A DNA stretch of 38,513 bases. Origin: Clostridiaceae bacterium BRH_c20a. Lineage in GTDB: Bacteria > Bacillota > Peptococcia > Peptococcales > BICA1-8. The stretch spans positions 1 to 38,513 of the forward strand of contig LADT01000045.1 of the NCBI GenBank assembly GCA_000961765.1, read 5' to 3'. Below the pieces are notes generated by a model. The model saw only the letters and a program-made list of their open reading frames with translations, was not told where the DNA came from and did not search any database. Shown here one piece after another: positions 25,598-36,425 of this stretch. Position numbers and translations under genes: made by a program. Positions within the stretch are counted from its first letter, which is position 1. Every line of letters begins with the position of its first letter.

Positions 25598-25599
25598 AT

Positions 25600-25914
25600 T
25601 TATCTTTCATCATCATCATTAGTTGTATTCGCTTCAGATAAAAGAGGCTTTTCATCTTGCTCATCATCTTCAATTACTTGGCCAATAGAAGTTTTCAAAA
25701 AGGTAATATTTACACCTTTTGCCACATCTAAGACAATTCTATCTTCATTAATAGTCTTGATAACGCCTTCAATCCCGCCAATAGTAATTACTTTATCACC
25801 TTTACGCAGGTTACTTAACATTTCTCGCCGTTTTTTTTGCTGTTTTTGCTGTGGTCTGATCATCATAAAATAAATCAGAGCAAAAAACATTGCTAATAGA
25901 ACAAAATTATTCAA
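25600..25914 (-). CDS. yajC: Preprotein translocase subunit YajC
   Basis: A 104-residue accessory subunit of SecDF. One N-terminal membrane helix (about 3-18) is followed by the signature MIRPQQKQQKKRREML and the soluble core LRKGDKVITIGGIEGVI. The C-terminus is acidic. The order queA-tgt-yajC is widely conserved in bacteria; normally secD follows directly, but here the ParM-like gene is interposed. Confidence 0.95.
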   Translation of the reverse strand: MNNFVLLAMFFALIYFMMIRPQQKQQKKRREMLSNLRKGDKVITIGGIEGVIKTINEDRIVLDVAKGVNITFLKTSIGQVIEDDEQDEKPLLSEANTTNDDDER

Positions 25915-25983
25915 CTAAATACCTCCTAGATTCATAAATTTGTTAGGATAACTATATTATTCTATAAAGCTAGATTAAATCCT

Positions 25984-28133
<2,150 letters not shown>

Positions 28134-28142
28134 TTTTTTCTC

Positions 28143-29609
28143 CTACTTCAACTGGCCGGTGTACATGCCGATTGTTAATTTACCGTCATAATTATTGTTG
28201 TTATAATAGTATTTTAATATCTGCAAATAATTATAACCCTGAACTGCCAAACCTCTAGCTCCCCACTGACTCATACCTAATCCATGACCATAACCTTTAC
28301 CATTAAAGGTTATGGTCGAAAGTTTTTTGGGGACAGCTCTTATTTCATCAACTTCCTGCACATAATAACTAGAACTATTTCCGTTAATCTTTTCCGAGAG
28401 TCCATTGAGTCCAACAGCAAGAAGTCCCTCTCCAGAGTTAGTAATTTTTAAGCCCGCCGCTGATATTATTTCTACTGTTGAGTCAAAGAAAACATCAAAA
28501 AGGGAGCTTCGCAAATCAAATACACTGCGAATACCATCGCGAAAAAATGTTTTGGTTCCTTGTGTTCCCACAATTTCTAATTCCGTAACCCTTGATGAGA
28601 GAGTCTCATTTTGCATATACTGTCTAGGCGAAGTATTAGGATCTACACATAAGCGACTAATTCTCATGTCAATAATATTTCCTACTTGCAGAGGGTTTTC
28701 CGGATAATCCTTATTATATGCAATAATTTGTTTCTCTAGTTCGGAAGAACTAAAGGTCTTTGTCCATTGGTAGGTATTAGCAGGCCATCCGCCTTCCTGT
28801 ACAGGATAGTTAAGAGCATATAAATCACCAGGTGAAGGCACAGCACGGATATACGGAATAAATGCCCACCACACATTTTCACTATTTTCTGTAAAACCAC
28901 CAGAATTTGCATGGAAAAATGCCTGAATTAATGAACCCTCGTAAGTTATTACTTGACCCTTTGTGCTATCTACAGCGTTTATTACCCTTTGCCCTGACTG
29001 AACCTCACTGTCATATCCCCCGTATACCTGCCAACGGGTACTTATGCCCACATCATACCCCATTTGAGGATTTTCTTTATAGTAAAGGGCGTAAGATCTG
29101 GAGGCTACAGCTTGGGCTTTAAGAGCCTCATCTGGAGCATTAGCACCTATCTCGGCACCAACTACTCCATATAAATATTTCTCAACACTAATTAAATTTA
29201 TAACGTTTAATTTACCGTTTACATTCTCAATAAGTAAACTATCTCTATATCGCTTACCTTGGAACTTAAAAACATTTAATTCGGAAGGGTTTTTAGGCCT
29301 TAGCATTAATAAATGCCCGCTCAACTTAGATACCGATTGCCCATTTCTAGAAGTCTGTAAACTTGTTTTGCCAACAGGAGTGATTAACCAGGAGGTATCT
29401 TGTGTCGAGTCCCCAAGGTTTAACTGGGTCAACAGGTCCACCATCTCGTAATTTCCATCAGTAATAAGAAATTCTGCTGAATTAATACTAGTATTTAAGG
29501 CAACTCTAAGTTCATCCAAGGTAATAGGTAAACTAGCTGCATTTATTTGTATCGCAAATGTTAAATTGATGGAAATAATAAAAACTATCATTTTACTAAT
29601 AGCTTTCAA
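28143..29609 (-). CDS. SpoIID/LytB domain protein
   Basis: A secreted or membrane-anchored SpoIID/LytB protein of 488 residues. A signal peptide or anchor (about 1-26) ends at NAASLP. The domain contains YLYGVVGAEIGANAPDEALK, AQAVASRSYAL, FHANSGGFTENSENVW and a C-terminal GYGHGLGMSQWGARGLA. SpoIID is a lytic transglycosylase in spore engulfment. This copy, beside queA rather than in the spoIID-murA locus, may be a vegetative or germination LytB-type homologue. Start: TTG at 29609, eight bases after AAGGAGG; the GTG at 29618 overlaps the ribosome site. Confidence 0.9.
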   Translation of the reverse strand: MKAISKMIVFIISINLTFAIQINAASLPITLDELRVALNTSINSAEFLITDGNYEMVDLLTQLNLGDSTQDTSWLITPVGKTSLQTSRNGQSVSKLSGHLLMLRPKNPSELNVFKFQGKRYRDSLLIENVNGKLNVINLISVEKYLYGVVGAEIGANAPDEALKAQAVASRSYALYYKENPQMGYDVGISTRWQVYGGYDSEVQSGQRVINAVDSTKGQVITYEGSLIQAFFHANSGGFTENSENVWWAFIPYIRAVPSPGDLYALNYPVQEGGWPANTYQWTKTFSSSELEKQIIAYNKDYPENPLQVGNIIDMRISRLCVDPNTSPRQYMQNETLSSRVTELEIVGTQGTKTFFRDGIRSVFDLRSSLFDVFFDSTVEIISAAGLKITNSGEGLLAVGLNGLSEKINGNSSSYYVQEVDEIRAVPKKLSTITFNGKGYGHGLGMSQWGARGLAVQGYNYLQILKYYYNNNNYDGKLTIGMYTGQLK

Positions 29610-29718
29610 TAGTAACACCTCCTTGGATTTTTTAGTTAATTTTCGACAATTTCACCAATTAATCCTGCTAAAAATATAAAATTGCTCCATTATTTTCATA
29701 TAACTGAGTAAATGAATT

Positions 29719-29770
29719 AGAAAAAAGAAGAAAGGATCGCTTTAAAAAGCGATCCTTTCTTCTTTTTTCT
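29719..29770 (-). terminator. 24-bp perfect hairpin terminator after rsgI
   Basis: 29719-29742 pairs perfectly with 29747-29770 around a four-base loop. The core is AAAGGATCGCTT and the outer parts are A- and T-rich. It begins two bases after the rsgI stop codon. The T run is inside the stem on either strand, so it may stop transcription in both directions. Confidence 0.85.
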
Positions 29771-29772
29771 TC

Positions 29773-31344
29773 TTACTTCTTCTTATTTATTTCTCGTTTC
29801 ATAAGCTCCATAAGCATTAATCTGATATCTTCAGGTAATTCGTTAAGATTTATCCCCTTATATTTGGCGAGACCCTTTAACCTTACCTGAGTATTATTTG
29901 GGTTATCACTATCTGAGCTCATTTTATCTTGCGAATTATTATTAAGCGCTTGAATTTTATCTTTATCATCCTCTTCATCTATTTCTTCATTTTGCTGAAT
30001 TTCATCCCGGTTATCATTTTTATTATTCTTATCTTGCTTATCTTCTGTTTCTTCCTCATTCAGCTCTTTTTCTCTGTTATTGTTGTTATCCAGGTTATGT
30101 TCAGCTTCATTTGAAGGATGATATTTTTCTTTACTTTCTGATGCATTATTTTCTTGAGAATTTTTTTCTTTATTAACATTATTTCCGATCCCGTTATCAG
30201 TGTCTGGCTTTACACCATTTCTTTCTTCAATATTGTTCTTGGAATCGGAATTGTTTATATCCTTTTGATTTTCATTTTCCACTTTGGCTTCATCACGCTC
30301 TTTGTCATCATTTTCAACCGATTCTGCCTCACCCGTACTATCATTAACTTTAAGAAGATCTTCATCTTCGGCATCTATTCTTAAAGAATGGGGTTTCTGA
30401 GTAACGACCCTATTTTCTGGTTTGTTAATACTGTCACCTTGACCATCCTTTAAAAACTCATTTTTATCCTTTGTTTTCAGTTCTTTGAGTCTTGCTTCAT
30501 ATTTTAAAGTAAGGTGTTCTAGTTCATTAGCACTATGATTTTTTTGTTTTACCTGACTGATAAACTCACCTGGATTAACTCCTGTTTCTTTAATAGAAGA
30601 GATAATATTATTAACCTTAATACTTTCATGAGAAATTTCTATGCCTTCGTCCCATGCCTCTAACATTAATGTATATTTACCAGTAGATATTCCCAACTCA
30701 CTAGCCTCAGCACGGGCCTTGTCACTTACATTAATTAATTCGACAATAGCCTTCTGTTGATTACGCTCAATAACCTCAATTATTTTATCTTCTAAAATAT
30801 TTTCTTCAAGCTTTATTTCTGCACTGGAAATTGTAGAGGATAGTTCTTCATTTTTTTTAGTTGGTTTTTGGGGAGAATAACTTATAATAATAGCGTTTTC
30901 CTTATCGATGTTAATATATCTTTCTTTAATGGCCTCCTCTGTAACAATTTCTAAAGCTTTATCAACAGGGAGCTTCTTAATCTGTATTTTATTTAATAAG
31001 TTTATACCTTCCTGATTTAAACCCTGGACTGTTGTAACTTTGTCATATTTATTTAAACCTAACTCTATACTTGGATTAATATCAACAGTAACATAAGCTA
31101 CCGTCATTTGAGGATAGATGAATAATTGCAAAACTAATATGGGGATAAATATGAGTGCAAATATAGCGACTATCCCTATTTTTGACCAAGCCGGCCAATT
31201 AACTTGAAAAGTATTTAGATCTATTTCAGAACCAATTTGAGGCGGTTTCCCGGCAAACTTTTTTTCTAGAAACTCTCCATCATTAGTTAAAACTATTGCC
31301 TTATCCCTATTTATTTCCAAGACAAGTCCTTTGGATATTTTCAC
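29773..31344 (-). CDS. rsgI: RsgI-like anti-sigma-I factor with long acidic tail
   Basis: A transmembrane anti-sigma factor of 523 residues. The cytosolic RsgI-N domain (about 1-48) begins MKISKGLVLEINRDKAIVLT. One membrane helix spans about 54-77. An extracytoplasmic domain has the family signature YVTVDINPSIELGLNKYDKV (84-103). From about residue 300 to 490 the chain is low-complexity, rich in N, D, E and K, and probably disordered. It ends in a short helical basic segment (LMLMELMKREINKKK). Start GTG overlaps the sigI stop codon as GTGA, so it is translationally coupled to its sigma factor. No carbohydrate-binding or protease domain is seen in the tail, unlike cellulolytic Clostridium RsgI proteins. 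Confidence 0.9.
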   Translation of the reverse strand: MKISKGLVLEINRDKAIVLTNDGEFLEKKFAGKPPQIGSEIDLNTFQVNWPAWSKIGIVAIFALIFIPILVLQLFIYPQMTVAYVTVDINPSIELGLNKYDKVTTVQGLNQEGINLLNKIQIKKLPVDKALEIVTEEAIKERYINIDKENAIIISYSPQKPTKKNEELSSTISSAEIKLEENILEDKIIEVIERNQQKAIVELINVSDKARAEASELGISTGKYTLMLEAWDEGIEISHESIKVNNIISSIKETGVNPGEFISQVKQKNHSANELEHLTLKYEARLKELKTKDKNEFLKDGQGDSINKPENRVVTQKPHSLRIDAEDEDLLKVNDSTGEAESVENDDKERDEAKVENENQKDINNSDSKNNIEERNGVKPDTDNGIGNNVNKEKNSQENNASESKEKYHPSNEAEHNLDNNNNREKELNEEETEDKQDKNNKNDNRDEIQQNEEIDEEDDKDKIQALNNNSQDKMSSDSDNPNNTQVRLKGLAKYKGINLNELPEDIRLMLMELMKREINKKK

Positions 31345-32105
31345 TCCATATTTCCTCCTTTCGCTAGACTACCAAGATAAGTTTGTAAATAATCAAAGTT
31401 ACCATTTAAAATGATAACTAAAGCAATAATATACTTTCTTTGACGTTCTAAGGTTTTTCTACTCACATCTACCCTTTCTTCAATTTTCTTTAGAGGTAAT
31501 GACTTCTTTTCCAATAAATTATGCAGTAAATCAGGACTATCAAAAATAATTTTGGCAACCTCATAGGCTCTAGTACGAGCATCATGATGCTTTGGTGATA
31601 ACTTTACAATTTCAGTTAGTGTTATATCAAAATCAGCTAAAGTTTTCGTGAATTGAAGAATCTCTTCCCTTTTATAAAAGGCTTCTTCCTCTATTTGATG
31701 TGCCTTACAGGCTTCTTTTACTTCTAGCAGTATTTCCTGTTCTTGATTTTCAGTATCTTGAAAATTAGATAAAGGAACGACATTATTGGTGAATCTGCTT
31801 TCTTTACGATAATAATCAGTTAGGCGTCTTTTAATAACAATTTCTGCAAATGTTAAGAACTTTGCTCCTTTATCCTCGGAATATTTATCTATAGCCTCAT
31901 TAAATGCTACCAAGCCAATACTCGCTTCATCATCCTGACCCATAACCAAATAACGGTTACACATATTAGATGCAACACGTAAAATAAATGGAGTGTATTG
32001 CTTTATTAGAGTTTCTCTAATATTTTCATTTCCAAGCTGTGCTTGAATTACCATGGAAGTCATTTCATCAAAAATTTCGGTTCTTTTCCGGAAAAGAAAC
32101 CCCAA
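31341..32105 (-). CDS. sigI: RNA polymerase sigma factor SigI
   Basis: An alternative sigma-70-type factor of 254 residues from the chosen start, matching the usual 240-255. Region 2 contains TPFILRVASNMCNRY, DDEASIGLVAFNEAIDKY and GAKFLTFAEIVIKRRLTDYYRKE. The C-terminal SigI-specific domain carries SLPLKKIEERVDVSRKTLERQRKYIIAL. In Bacillus SigI responds to heat and envelope state under RsgI. Start: TTG at 32105, six bases after GAGGTG. The in-frame extension to 32258 is rejected because it runs through a terminator hairpin. rsgI overlaps its end. Confidence 0.9.
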   Translation of the reverse strand: MGFLFRKRTEIFDEMTSMVIQAQLGNENIRETLIKQYTPFILRVASNMCNRYLVMGQDDEASIGLVAFNEAIDKYSEDKGAKFLTFAEIVIKRRLTDYYRKESRFTNNVVPLSNFQDTENQEQEILLEVKEACKAHQIEEEAFYKREEILQFTKTLADFDITLTEIVKLSPKHHDARTRAYEVAKIIFDSPDLLHNLLEKKSLPLKKIEERVDVSRKTLERQRKYIIALVIILNGNFDYLQTYLGSLAKGGNME

Positions 32106-32111
32106 TTTTTT

Positions 32112-32146
32112 CACCTCACTTATACTAGAGGTTTCGTAAAACCTCT
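32112..32146 (-). promoter_or_regulatory. Hairpin in the sigI leader able to compete with the ribosome site
   Basis: On the minus strand AGAGGTTT (32146-32139) pairs with AAACCTCT (32134-32127) around TACG, just upstream of the sigI ribosome site GAGGTG (32117-32112). The ACCTC in the 3' arm is also complementary to GAGGT of the ribosome site, so two exclusive structures are possible: one leaves the site open, the other closes it. Confidence 0.45.
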
Positions 32147-32194
32147 CATGAATTTGACGGTATCTAAGTTTTCTCCTAATTACATGAATAAAAG

Positions 32195-32223
32195 AGCAAC
32201 TGTTGATATAAAAAACAGTTGCT
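32195..32223 (-). terminator. Terminator of the DUF2905 gene
   Basis: A perfect 10-bp stem AGCAACTGTT/AACAGTTGCT (32223-32214 with 32204-32195), nine-base loop, then CTTTTATT. It lies 36 bases after the DUF2905 stop codon and upstream of sigI. Confidence 0.75.
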
Positions 32224-32258
32224 GACATGTATTTAATAAATATAAAAGCAATTTGCAA

Positions 32259-32483
32259 TCAACGCCTAAAAAATATATTTAAGATGACAGTTATTATTAT
32301 ACTAATAATAATTGAAGTAACGATAGGGAAATAAATGGTAAAATTCCCTTTGGAATAATATATGTCACCAGGGAGCCTTCCGATACCAAAAAATTTACCA
32401 AGACTCCAAATAACCAACCCTAAAACAACAAGAAATATACCCACACTTACAAGGGTTTTCCCAAAAGATGACCAGTCTCCCAT
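32259..32483 (-). CDS. DUF2905 small membrane protein
   Basis: A 74-residue protein with two membrane helices (about 8-30 and 50-70). Between them is the family signature GRLPGDIYYSKGNFTIYFPI (about 35-54). The function of DUF2905 is unknown. Its place directly after ruvB is conserved in many Clostridia, which supports the call. AGGAGG lies seven bases before the ATG. The DNA immediately upstream is a GGTTAA hexamer repeat. Confidence 0.9.
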   Translation of the reverse strand: MGDWSSFGKTLVSVGIFLVVLGLVIWSLGKFFGIGRLPGDIYYSKGNFTIYFPIVTSIIISIIITVILNIFFRR

Positions 32484-32496
32484 AAAGTTCCTCCTA

Positions 32497-32532
32497 GGTT
32501 AAGGTTAAGGTTAAGGTTAAGGTTAAGGCTAA
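32497..32532. repeat. GGTTAA hexamer tandem repeat
   Basis: Five exact GGTTAA copies followed by one GGCTAA (32497-32532), just upstream of the ribosome site of the DUF2905 gene. A related inverted stretch, AACCTCAACCTTTACCTTAG (32542-32561), follows, so the transcript could form an imperfect hairpin. The copy number may vary between strains. Confidence 0.85.
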
Positions 32533-32613
32533 GTATTTTTTTAACCTCAACCTTTACCTTAGTTATTAATAGACTATCTGTATGCCCCGATGGGACCGTG
32601 GTTAACAAAAAGC

Positions 32614-33633
32614 TTAAAATAGTTTTTCTTGTAAATCACCCTCAACATTTATCCCCAAGTGGTTATATGCTAAAGGGGTGCAAACTCTACCTCTGGATGT
32701 TCTATTAAGAAAACCAATCTGCATAAGATATGGTTCAAATACATCCTCTATCGTATCAGCTTCTTCATTTATAGCTGCTGCTAAAGTGTCTAATCCAACT
32801 GGTCCACCATTAAATTTTAATATTATTGCTTCTAGCACCCTGCGGTCTATTTTATCTAAACCTAACTGGTCTACCTCAAATAAATCAAGTGCTTTAGAAG
32901 CAATTTCCTGGGAAATCATACCATTTGCTTTGATTTGGGCATAATCTCTAACTCGCCTTAATAAACGATTAGCAATACGAGGTGTTCCCCGAGAACGGCT
33001 GCCAATTTCTCCTGCACCTTGTTTATCAATAGGAACTCCTAATAATTTTGCAGCTCTTTGTACAACTTTAACTAATTCTTCCTCTGAGTAAAATTCCAAC
33101 CGGTTTACAACCCCAAACCTATCCCTTAATGGAGAAGTCAAAAGACCAGCTCTGGTTGTAGCACCAATTAGAGTAAAAGGTTGTAATTCTATCCTAATTG
33201 AACGAGCACTAGGCCCTTTTCCGATAATTATATCCAAAGCGAAATCCTCCATAGCAGGGTATAGAACCTCTTCTACGCTTCTGTTTAGCCGGTGAATTTC
33301 ATCAATAAATAGAACATCATGGGCTTCAAGATTGGTAAGTATAGCTGCTAAATCTCCGGGTCTCTCTATCGCTGGCCCTGATGTTGTTTTTATTTGCACA
33401 TTCATTTCATTAGCTATTATATTAGCCAATGTAGTCTTTCCTAACCCCGGAGGTCCATATAGTAAAACATGATCCAATGCTTCTCCCCTTATTTTAGCTG
33501 CCTCAATAAATATGGAAAGGGTTTCCTTGATCCGTTCCTGTCCAATATATTCTACAATGGTTTTAGGTCTTAAATTTACAACTTCATCATAATCTTCATT
33601 TTTATACTGGGGCGAAACCAATCGTTCCTCCAT
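32614..33633 (-). CDS. ruvB: Holliday junction helicase RuvB
   Basis: The AAA+ motor that drives branch migration with RuvA. It has 339 residues. Walker A is GPPGLGKTT (60-68), Walker [10 protein letters not shown] (about 108-116), sensor 1 GATTRAG, and the arginine finger region SPLRDRFG. The C-terminal winged helix contains [11 protein letters not shown]. It follows ruvA by 10 bases. Confidence 0.98.
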   Translation of the reverse strand: MEERLVSPQYKNEDYDEVVNLRPKTIVEYIGQERIKETLSIFIEAAKIRGEALDHVLLYGPPGLGKTTLANIIANEMNVQIKTTSGPAIERPGDLAAILTNLEAHDVLFIDEIHRLNRSVEEVLYPAMEDFALDIIIGKGPSARSIRIELQPFTLIGATTRAGLLTSPLRDRFGVVNRLEFYSEEELVKVVQRAAKLLGVPIDKQGAGEIGSRSRGTPRIANRLLRRVRDYAQIKANGMISQEIASKALDLFEVDQLGLDKIDRRVLEAIILKFNGGPVGLDTLAAAINEEADTIEDVFEPYLMQIGFLNRTSRGRVCTPLAYNHLGINVEGDLQEKLF

Positions 33634-33643
33634 TAGTAGCCTC

Positions 33644-34234
33644 CTATATTCTAGCTAATATTTGTAAAGCCTTTTTAATTAAAAAAGCTTCATCGGAATT
33701 GGGGTAATCTTTTAATAGTAGAGGAATGATTTTTTTAACCTCTAAAGGCTGATACCCCAATGATACTAAAGCTGCTAATATCGCATTACCCGTTATAGTG
33801 CTTTCACTTTTTACTTCTTCAAAATTATAAATAGTCTTAGGTATTTTATCTTTTAGTTCTATTATCAGCCTTTGTGCTGTTTTTTTCCCAATGCCGGGAA
33901 GTTTAGTTAATACATTTATATCTTCTGTCACAATTGCTGCCTTCAACTCTTCAATAGAAACATGAGACAAAATTGCTAGAGCCCCTTTGGGACCTACCCC
34001 TGAAACATTAATAAGTAATAAAAATATTTCTTTTTCGTCCCAGCCTGAAAAACCATATAACTGGATCAAATCCTCCCTAATATGTAAATAAGTCACTAAT
34101 TCTATTTCTTCTCCATCTCGGTATTTATAAAAACTATTGGCCGGAACATAAATCTCATATCCTAATCCATTATTTTCCATAATTAAGCTTGTTGCATTTT
34201 TCTTTAATATTTTTCCTTTAATATAAGCGATCAT
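33644..34234 (-). CDS. ruvA: Holliday junction DNA-binding protein RuvA
   Basis: The tetrameric junction-binding partner of RuvB, 196 residues. An N-terminal OB domain ([20 protein letters not shown]) is followed by paired helix-hairpin-helix motifs with [14 protein letters not shown] and [19 protein letters not shown]. The RuvB-binding C-terminal domain has [17 protein letters not shown]. The start overlaps the ruvC stop by four bases (ATGA). Confidence 0.97.
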   Translation of the reverse strand: MIAYIKGKILKKNATSLIMENNGLGYEIYVPANSFYKYRDGEEIELVTYLHIREDLIQLYGFSGWDEKEIFLLLINVSGVGPKGALAILSHVSIEELKAAIVTEDINVLTKLPGIGKKTAQRLIIELKDKIPKTIYNFEEVKSESTITGNAILAALVSLGYQPLEVKKIIPLLLKDYPNSDEAFLIKKALQILARI

Positions 34235-34725
34235 AGCATGTTTCTCCTTGTAATAGTTTGATTAAAATGGGCGTGACATATTGCAACCGCTAAAGCATCT
34301 GCTGCATCATCTGGTTTCGGAATTTCCTTCAAGCTAAGGAAAACTTTTACCATTTGCTGCACTTGTTGCTTGTCTGCCCTACCATAACCTACTACAGACT
34401 GCTTTACCTGTAATGGAGTATACTCGCAAATTGGAATCCCTCTAAGGGCCCCGGCTAATAGAAGAACCCCTCTTGCTTGTCCTACACTTAAGGCGGTCTT
34501 AATATTTTTATTAAAGAACAGTTCTTCTACCGCCATCTGGTCCGGTTGATATTCATCCAGCAAAGCACAAGTTTTTTCATATATTTTTTTTAGTCGTATT
34601 TCACTATTATTTTCCGGCTCAGTGTAAATACAACCATGTTCTAAAGAATAAAACTTGTTTCCTTCAACTTTTATAATACCATAGCCCGTAATTGCAGTGC
34701 CCGGGTCTATACCTAATATTATCAT
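34231..34725 (-). CDS. ruvC: Holliday junction resolvase RuvC
   Basis: The endonuclease that cuts Holliday junctions. It has 164 residues. Catalytic acids are visible: D7 ([12 protein letters not shown]), E67/E68 (MAVEELFF), and D140 and D143 in [21 protein letters not shown] precedes the ATG. It leads the ruvC-ruvA-ruvB cluster, separated from the BofC-like gene by a terminator. Confidence 0.97.
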   Translation of the reverse strand: MIILGIDPGTAITGYGIIKVEGNKFYSLEHGCIYTEPENNSEIRLKKIYEKTCALLDEYQPDQMAVEELFFNKNIKTALSVGQARGVLLLAGALRGIPICEYTPLQVKQSVVGYGRADKQQVQQMVKVFLSLKEIPKPDDAADALAVAICHAHFNQTITRRNML

Positions 34726-34816
34726 AATTCACCTCAATATGTTTATTTCTACCCGAACATAAGTTTTCCTCTTTTAAAAATTATGATATCAAAAGAGTAA
34801 TTAAGTTTATTTTAAT

Positions 34817-34847
34817 CAAAAATAAAAGAACCAGCTATGGCTGGCTC
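34817..34847 (-). terminator. Terminator of the BofC-like gene
   Basis: Stem GAGCCAGC/GCTGGTTC (34847-34840 with 34835-34828, one G-U pair), loop CATA, then TTTTATTTTT on the minus strand. Confidence 0.85.
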
Positions 34848-34858
34848 ACTAATTTCTA

Positions 34859-35470
34859 TCATTGCCCAAAATATTCACTGAAACTATCCAGGGTTGCTAT
34901 TAGTTCCTCTTCCTGAGTAAATTCCATTGCATGTTTCCTTACTTTTTCTTGATATTGTAAGGGAAGTTTAGATACAGGAATTTCTGTAACTTTATATATA
35001 CCGCCTTCATTCTTTACCTCACTAGGTCCATAATAAACTGCAACATAGTCACCATTATTATTATCACCTAAATGCCATATTTTTTTATGGTCTGAACAAA
35101 GCCCATTTTCCCATGATATAATATTAATTATATCTTTACTTTTTTCAATCGTCTTATTTTCTTTAGCATATTTTTTTTGCAGTTCTTCTAGATTTAATCC
35201 CCTTATGCCATTTTTTTCTTCAACAGTCATCTCTGTTTCTTTTACTGAACATTTTAATTGATATTTTTCACAAACCAGATTCTTTTTCAACAAAATCACT
35301 TTTGTTTCTTCTGTTACTTTAAAAACTTCTTCTGTGGGTTGTTTTAATACACTAATTTTTGGTTTATTTTGAGGCTGCAAATTTGTCATCCAGTAAAAAG
35401 ACAATCCACTACTGAGTATAAAAGCGAATAATAAACCTAAATAGATATATTTGTATTTTTCCCAAGCCAT
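34859..35470 (-). CDS. BofC-like anchored protein
   Basis: A 203-residue protein with one N-terminal membrane helix (about 8-27) and an exported soluble part. The C-terminal 75 residues resemble the BofC C-terminal domain: YYGPSEVKNEGGIYKVTEIP, then PLQYQEKVRKHAMEF and a helix ending DSFSEYFG. BofC is a forespore checkpoint protein acting on the SpoIVB protease. Bacillus bofC also lies by ruvAB, which supports the call. The middle part (about 55-110) has CEKYQLKCSV and no recognised domain. AGGGGAGG precedes the ATG. A YabN-like or other DUF4446-type protein cannot be excluded. Confidence 0.6.
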   Translation of the reverse strand: MAWEKYKYIYLGLLFAFILSSGLSFYWMTNLQPQNKPKISVLKQPTEEVFKVTEETKVILLKKNLVCEKYQLKCSVKETEMTVEEKNGIRGLNLEELQKKYAKENKTIEKSKDIINIISWENGLCSDHKKIWHLGDNNNGDYVAVYYGPSEVKNEGGIYKVTEIPVSKLPLQYQEKVRKHAMEFTQEEELIATLDSFSEYFGQ

Positions 35471-35622
35471 TTTTTCCTCCCCTAGCTTCTAAATAAAATA
35501 GGCTAGATGTTATTAAAGTATCATTTCCATTTATGCCCAATAATATACTTTAATAAATTTACTGAAACATAAATAGTGGAAACTATATAATAAAAAATTA
35601 AAATGAAATATACCTTCCAACT

Positions 35623-35644
35623 AAAAAAACGCCCTAAGGCGTTT
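35623..35644 (-). terminator. Terminator after nadE
   Basis: Stem AAACGCC/GGCGTTT (35644-35638 with 35633-35627), four-base loop, seven T on the minus strand, 10 bases after the nadE stop. It may also terminate weakly on the plus strand. Confidence 0.85.
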
Positions 35645-35654
35645 CTCTTGATAA

Positions 35655-36401
35655 TTAAAGTTTAGGCGGTTGGGGAGGCATCTCTCTTTTATGATATGAA
35701 ATTTTGTGCAATTTTTCAATAATTAACCTGTCTTTTTCAGGAACTTCTTTTCCTTCAATAAAGTCATCAATCATATCATATGTTGTTCCCATTTCTACTT
35801 CATCGGTTTGGTTTAACCATAATCCGGCGGATGGTTGTTTTTCAATTATTTCCTCCGGTACACCAACTTCACGAGACCATTGACGAACTTCCCTTTTAGT
35901 TAATTTAGCAATAGGAAGGATATCAACACCACCATCTCCGTACTTAGTAAAATAACCTGTATAGGCTTCAGCCGCATTATCAGTTCCTACCACAAGATAA
36001 TTAAGAGCATTAGCTACTGCATAAAGAGTGCTCATCCGAAGTCTCGCTTTTAGATTTGCTTGAGAAATGTTTAGATTAAAATTTCTATCTTTAAAATCTT
36101 CAAGATTATCTTTTACCTGCACAAATAAATCCCTGTGAGTGTCGCATAGATCAATTGTAAGATATTTTAAACCGCAGGTAGTAACAACCTTTAAACCATC
36201 TTCTTTATCTTGAGGATTACTATCACATGGCATAATTAGTCCTAGGGAATTATTGGGAAAGGCTTTTTTAATTAAAAAGCTGCACAATGCACTATCTATC
36301 CCACCACTGACCCCAACAATTAACCCTTTTGTTCCTGAATTTTCAACCTGATTCCTTAACCAGTCAATAGTATATTGTATTTTTTCTGATATCTTCTTCA
36401 T
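35655..36401 (-). CDS. nadE: NAD+ synthetase, ammonia-dependent
   Basis: Amidates deamido-NAD+ to NAD+ with ATP and ammonia. It has 248 residues. The P-loop GVSGGIDSAL lies at about 30-39. VVGTDNAAEAYTGYFTKYGDGGVDILPIAKLTKREV covers the NaAD-binding region; PSAGLW and a C-terminal HKREMPPQPP follow. No glutaminase domain is present, so free ammonia is the nitrogen source. GGGAGGAG precedes the ATG, and it lies 24 bases after the 3D-domain gene, likely on one transcript. Confidence 0.96.
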   Translation of the reverse strand: MKKISEKIQYTIDWLRNQVENSGTKGLIVGVSGGIDSALCSFLIKKAFPNNSLGLIMPCDSNPQDKEDGLKVVTTCGLKYLTIDLCDTHRDLFVQVKDNLEDFKDRNFNLNISQANLKARLRMSTLYAVANALNYLVVGTDNAAEAYTGYFTKYGDGGVDILPIAKLTKREVRQWSREVGVPEEIIEKQPSAGLWLNQTDEVEMGTTYDMIDDFIEGKEVPEKDRLIIEKLHKISYHKREMPPQPPKL

Positions 36402-36425
36402 AGTTATACTCCTCCCAAGTCTATT

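Noticed and set aside
32106-32258. N-terminal extension of SigI
   Set aside because: It would translate through the DUF2905 terminator hairpin and lacks SigI homology; the TTG at 32105 has a good ribosome site.
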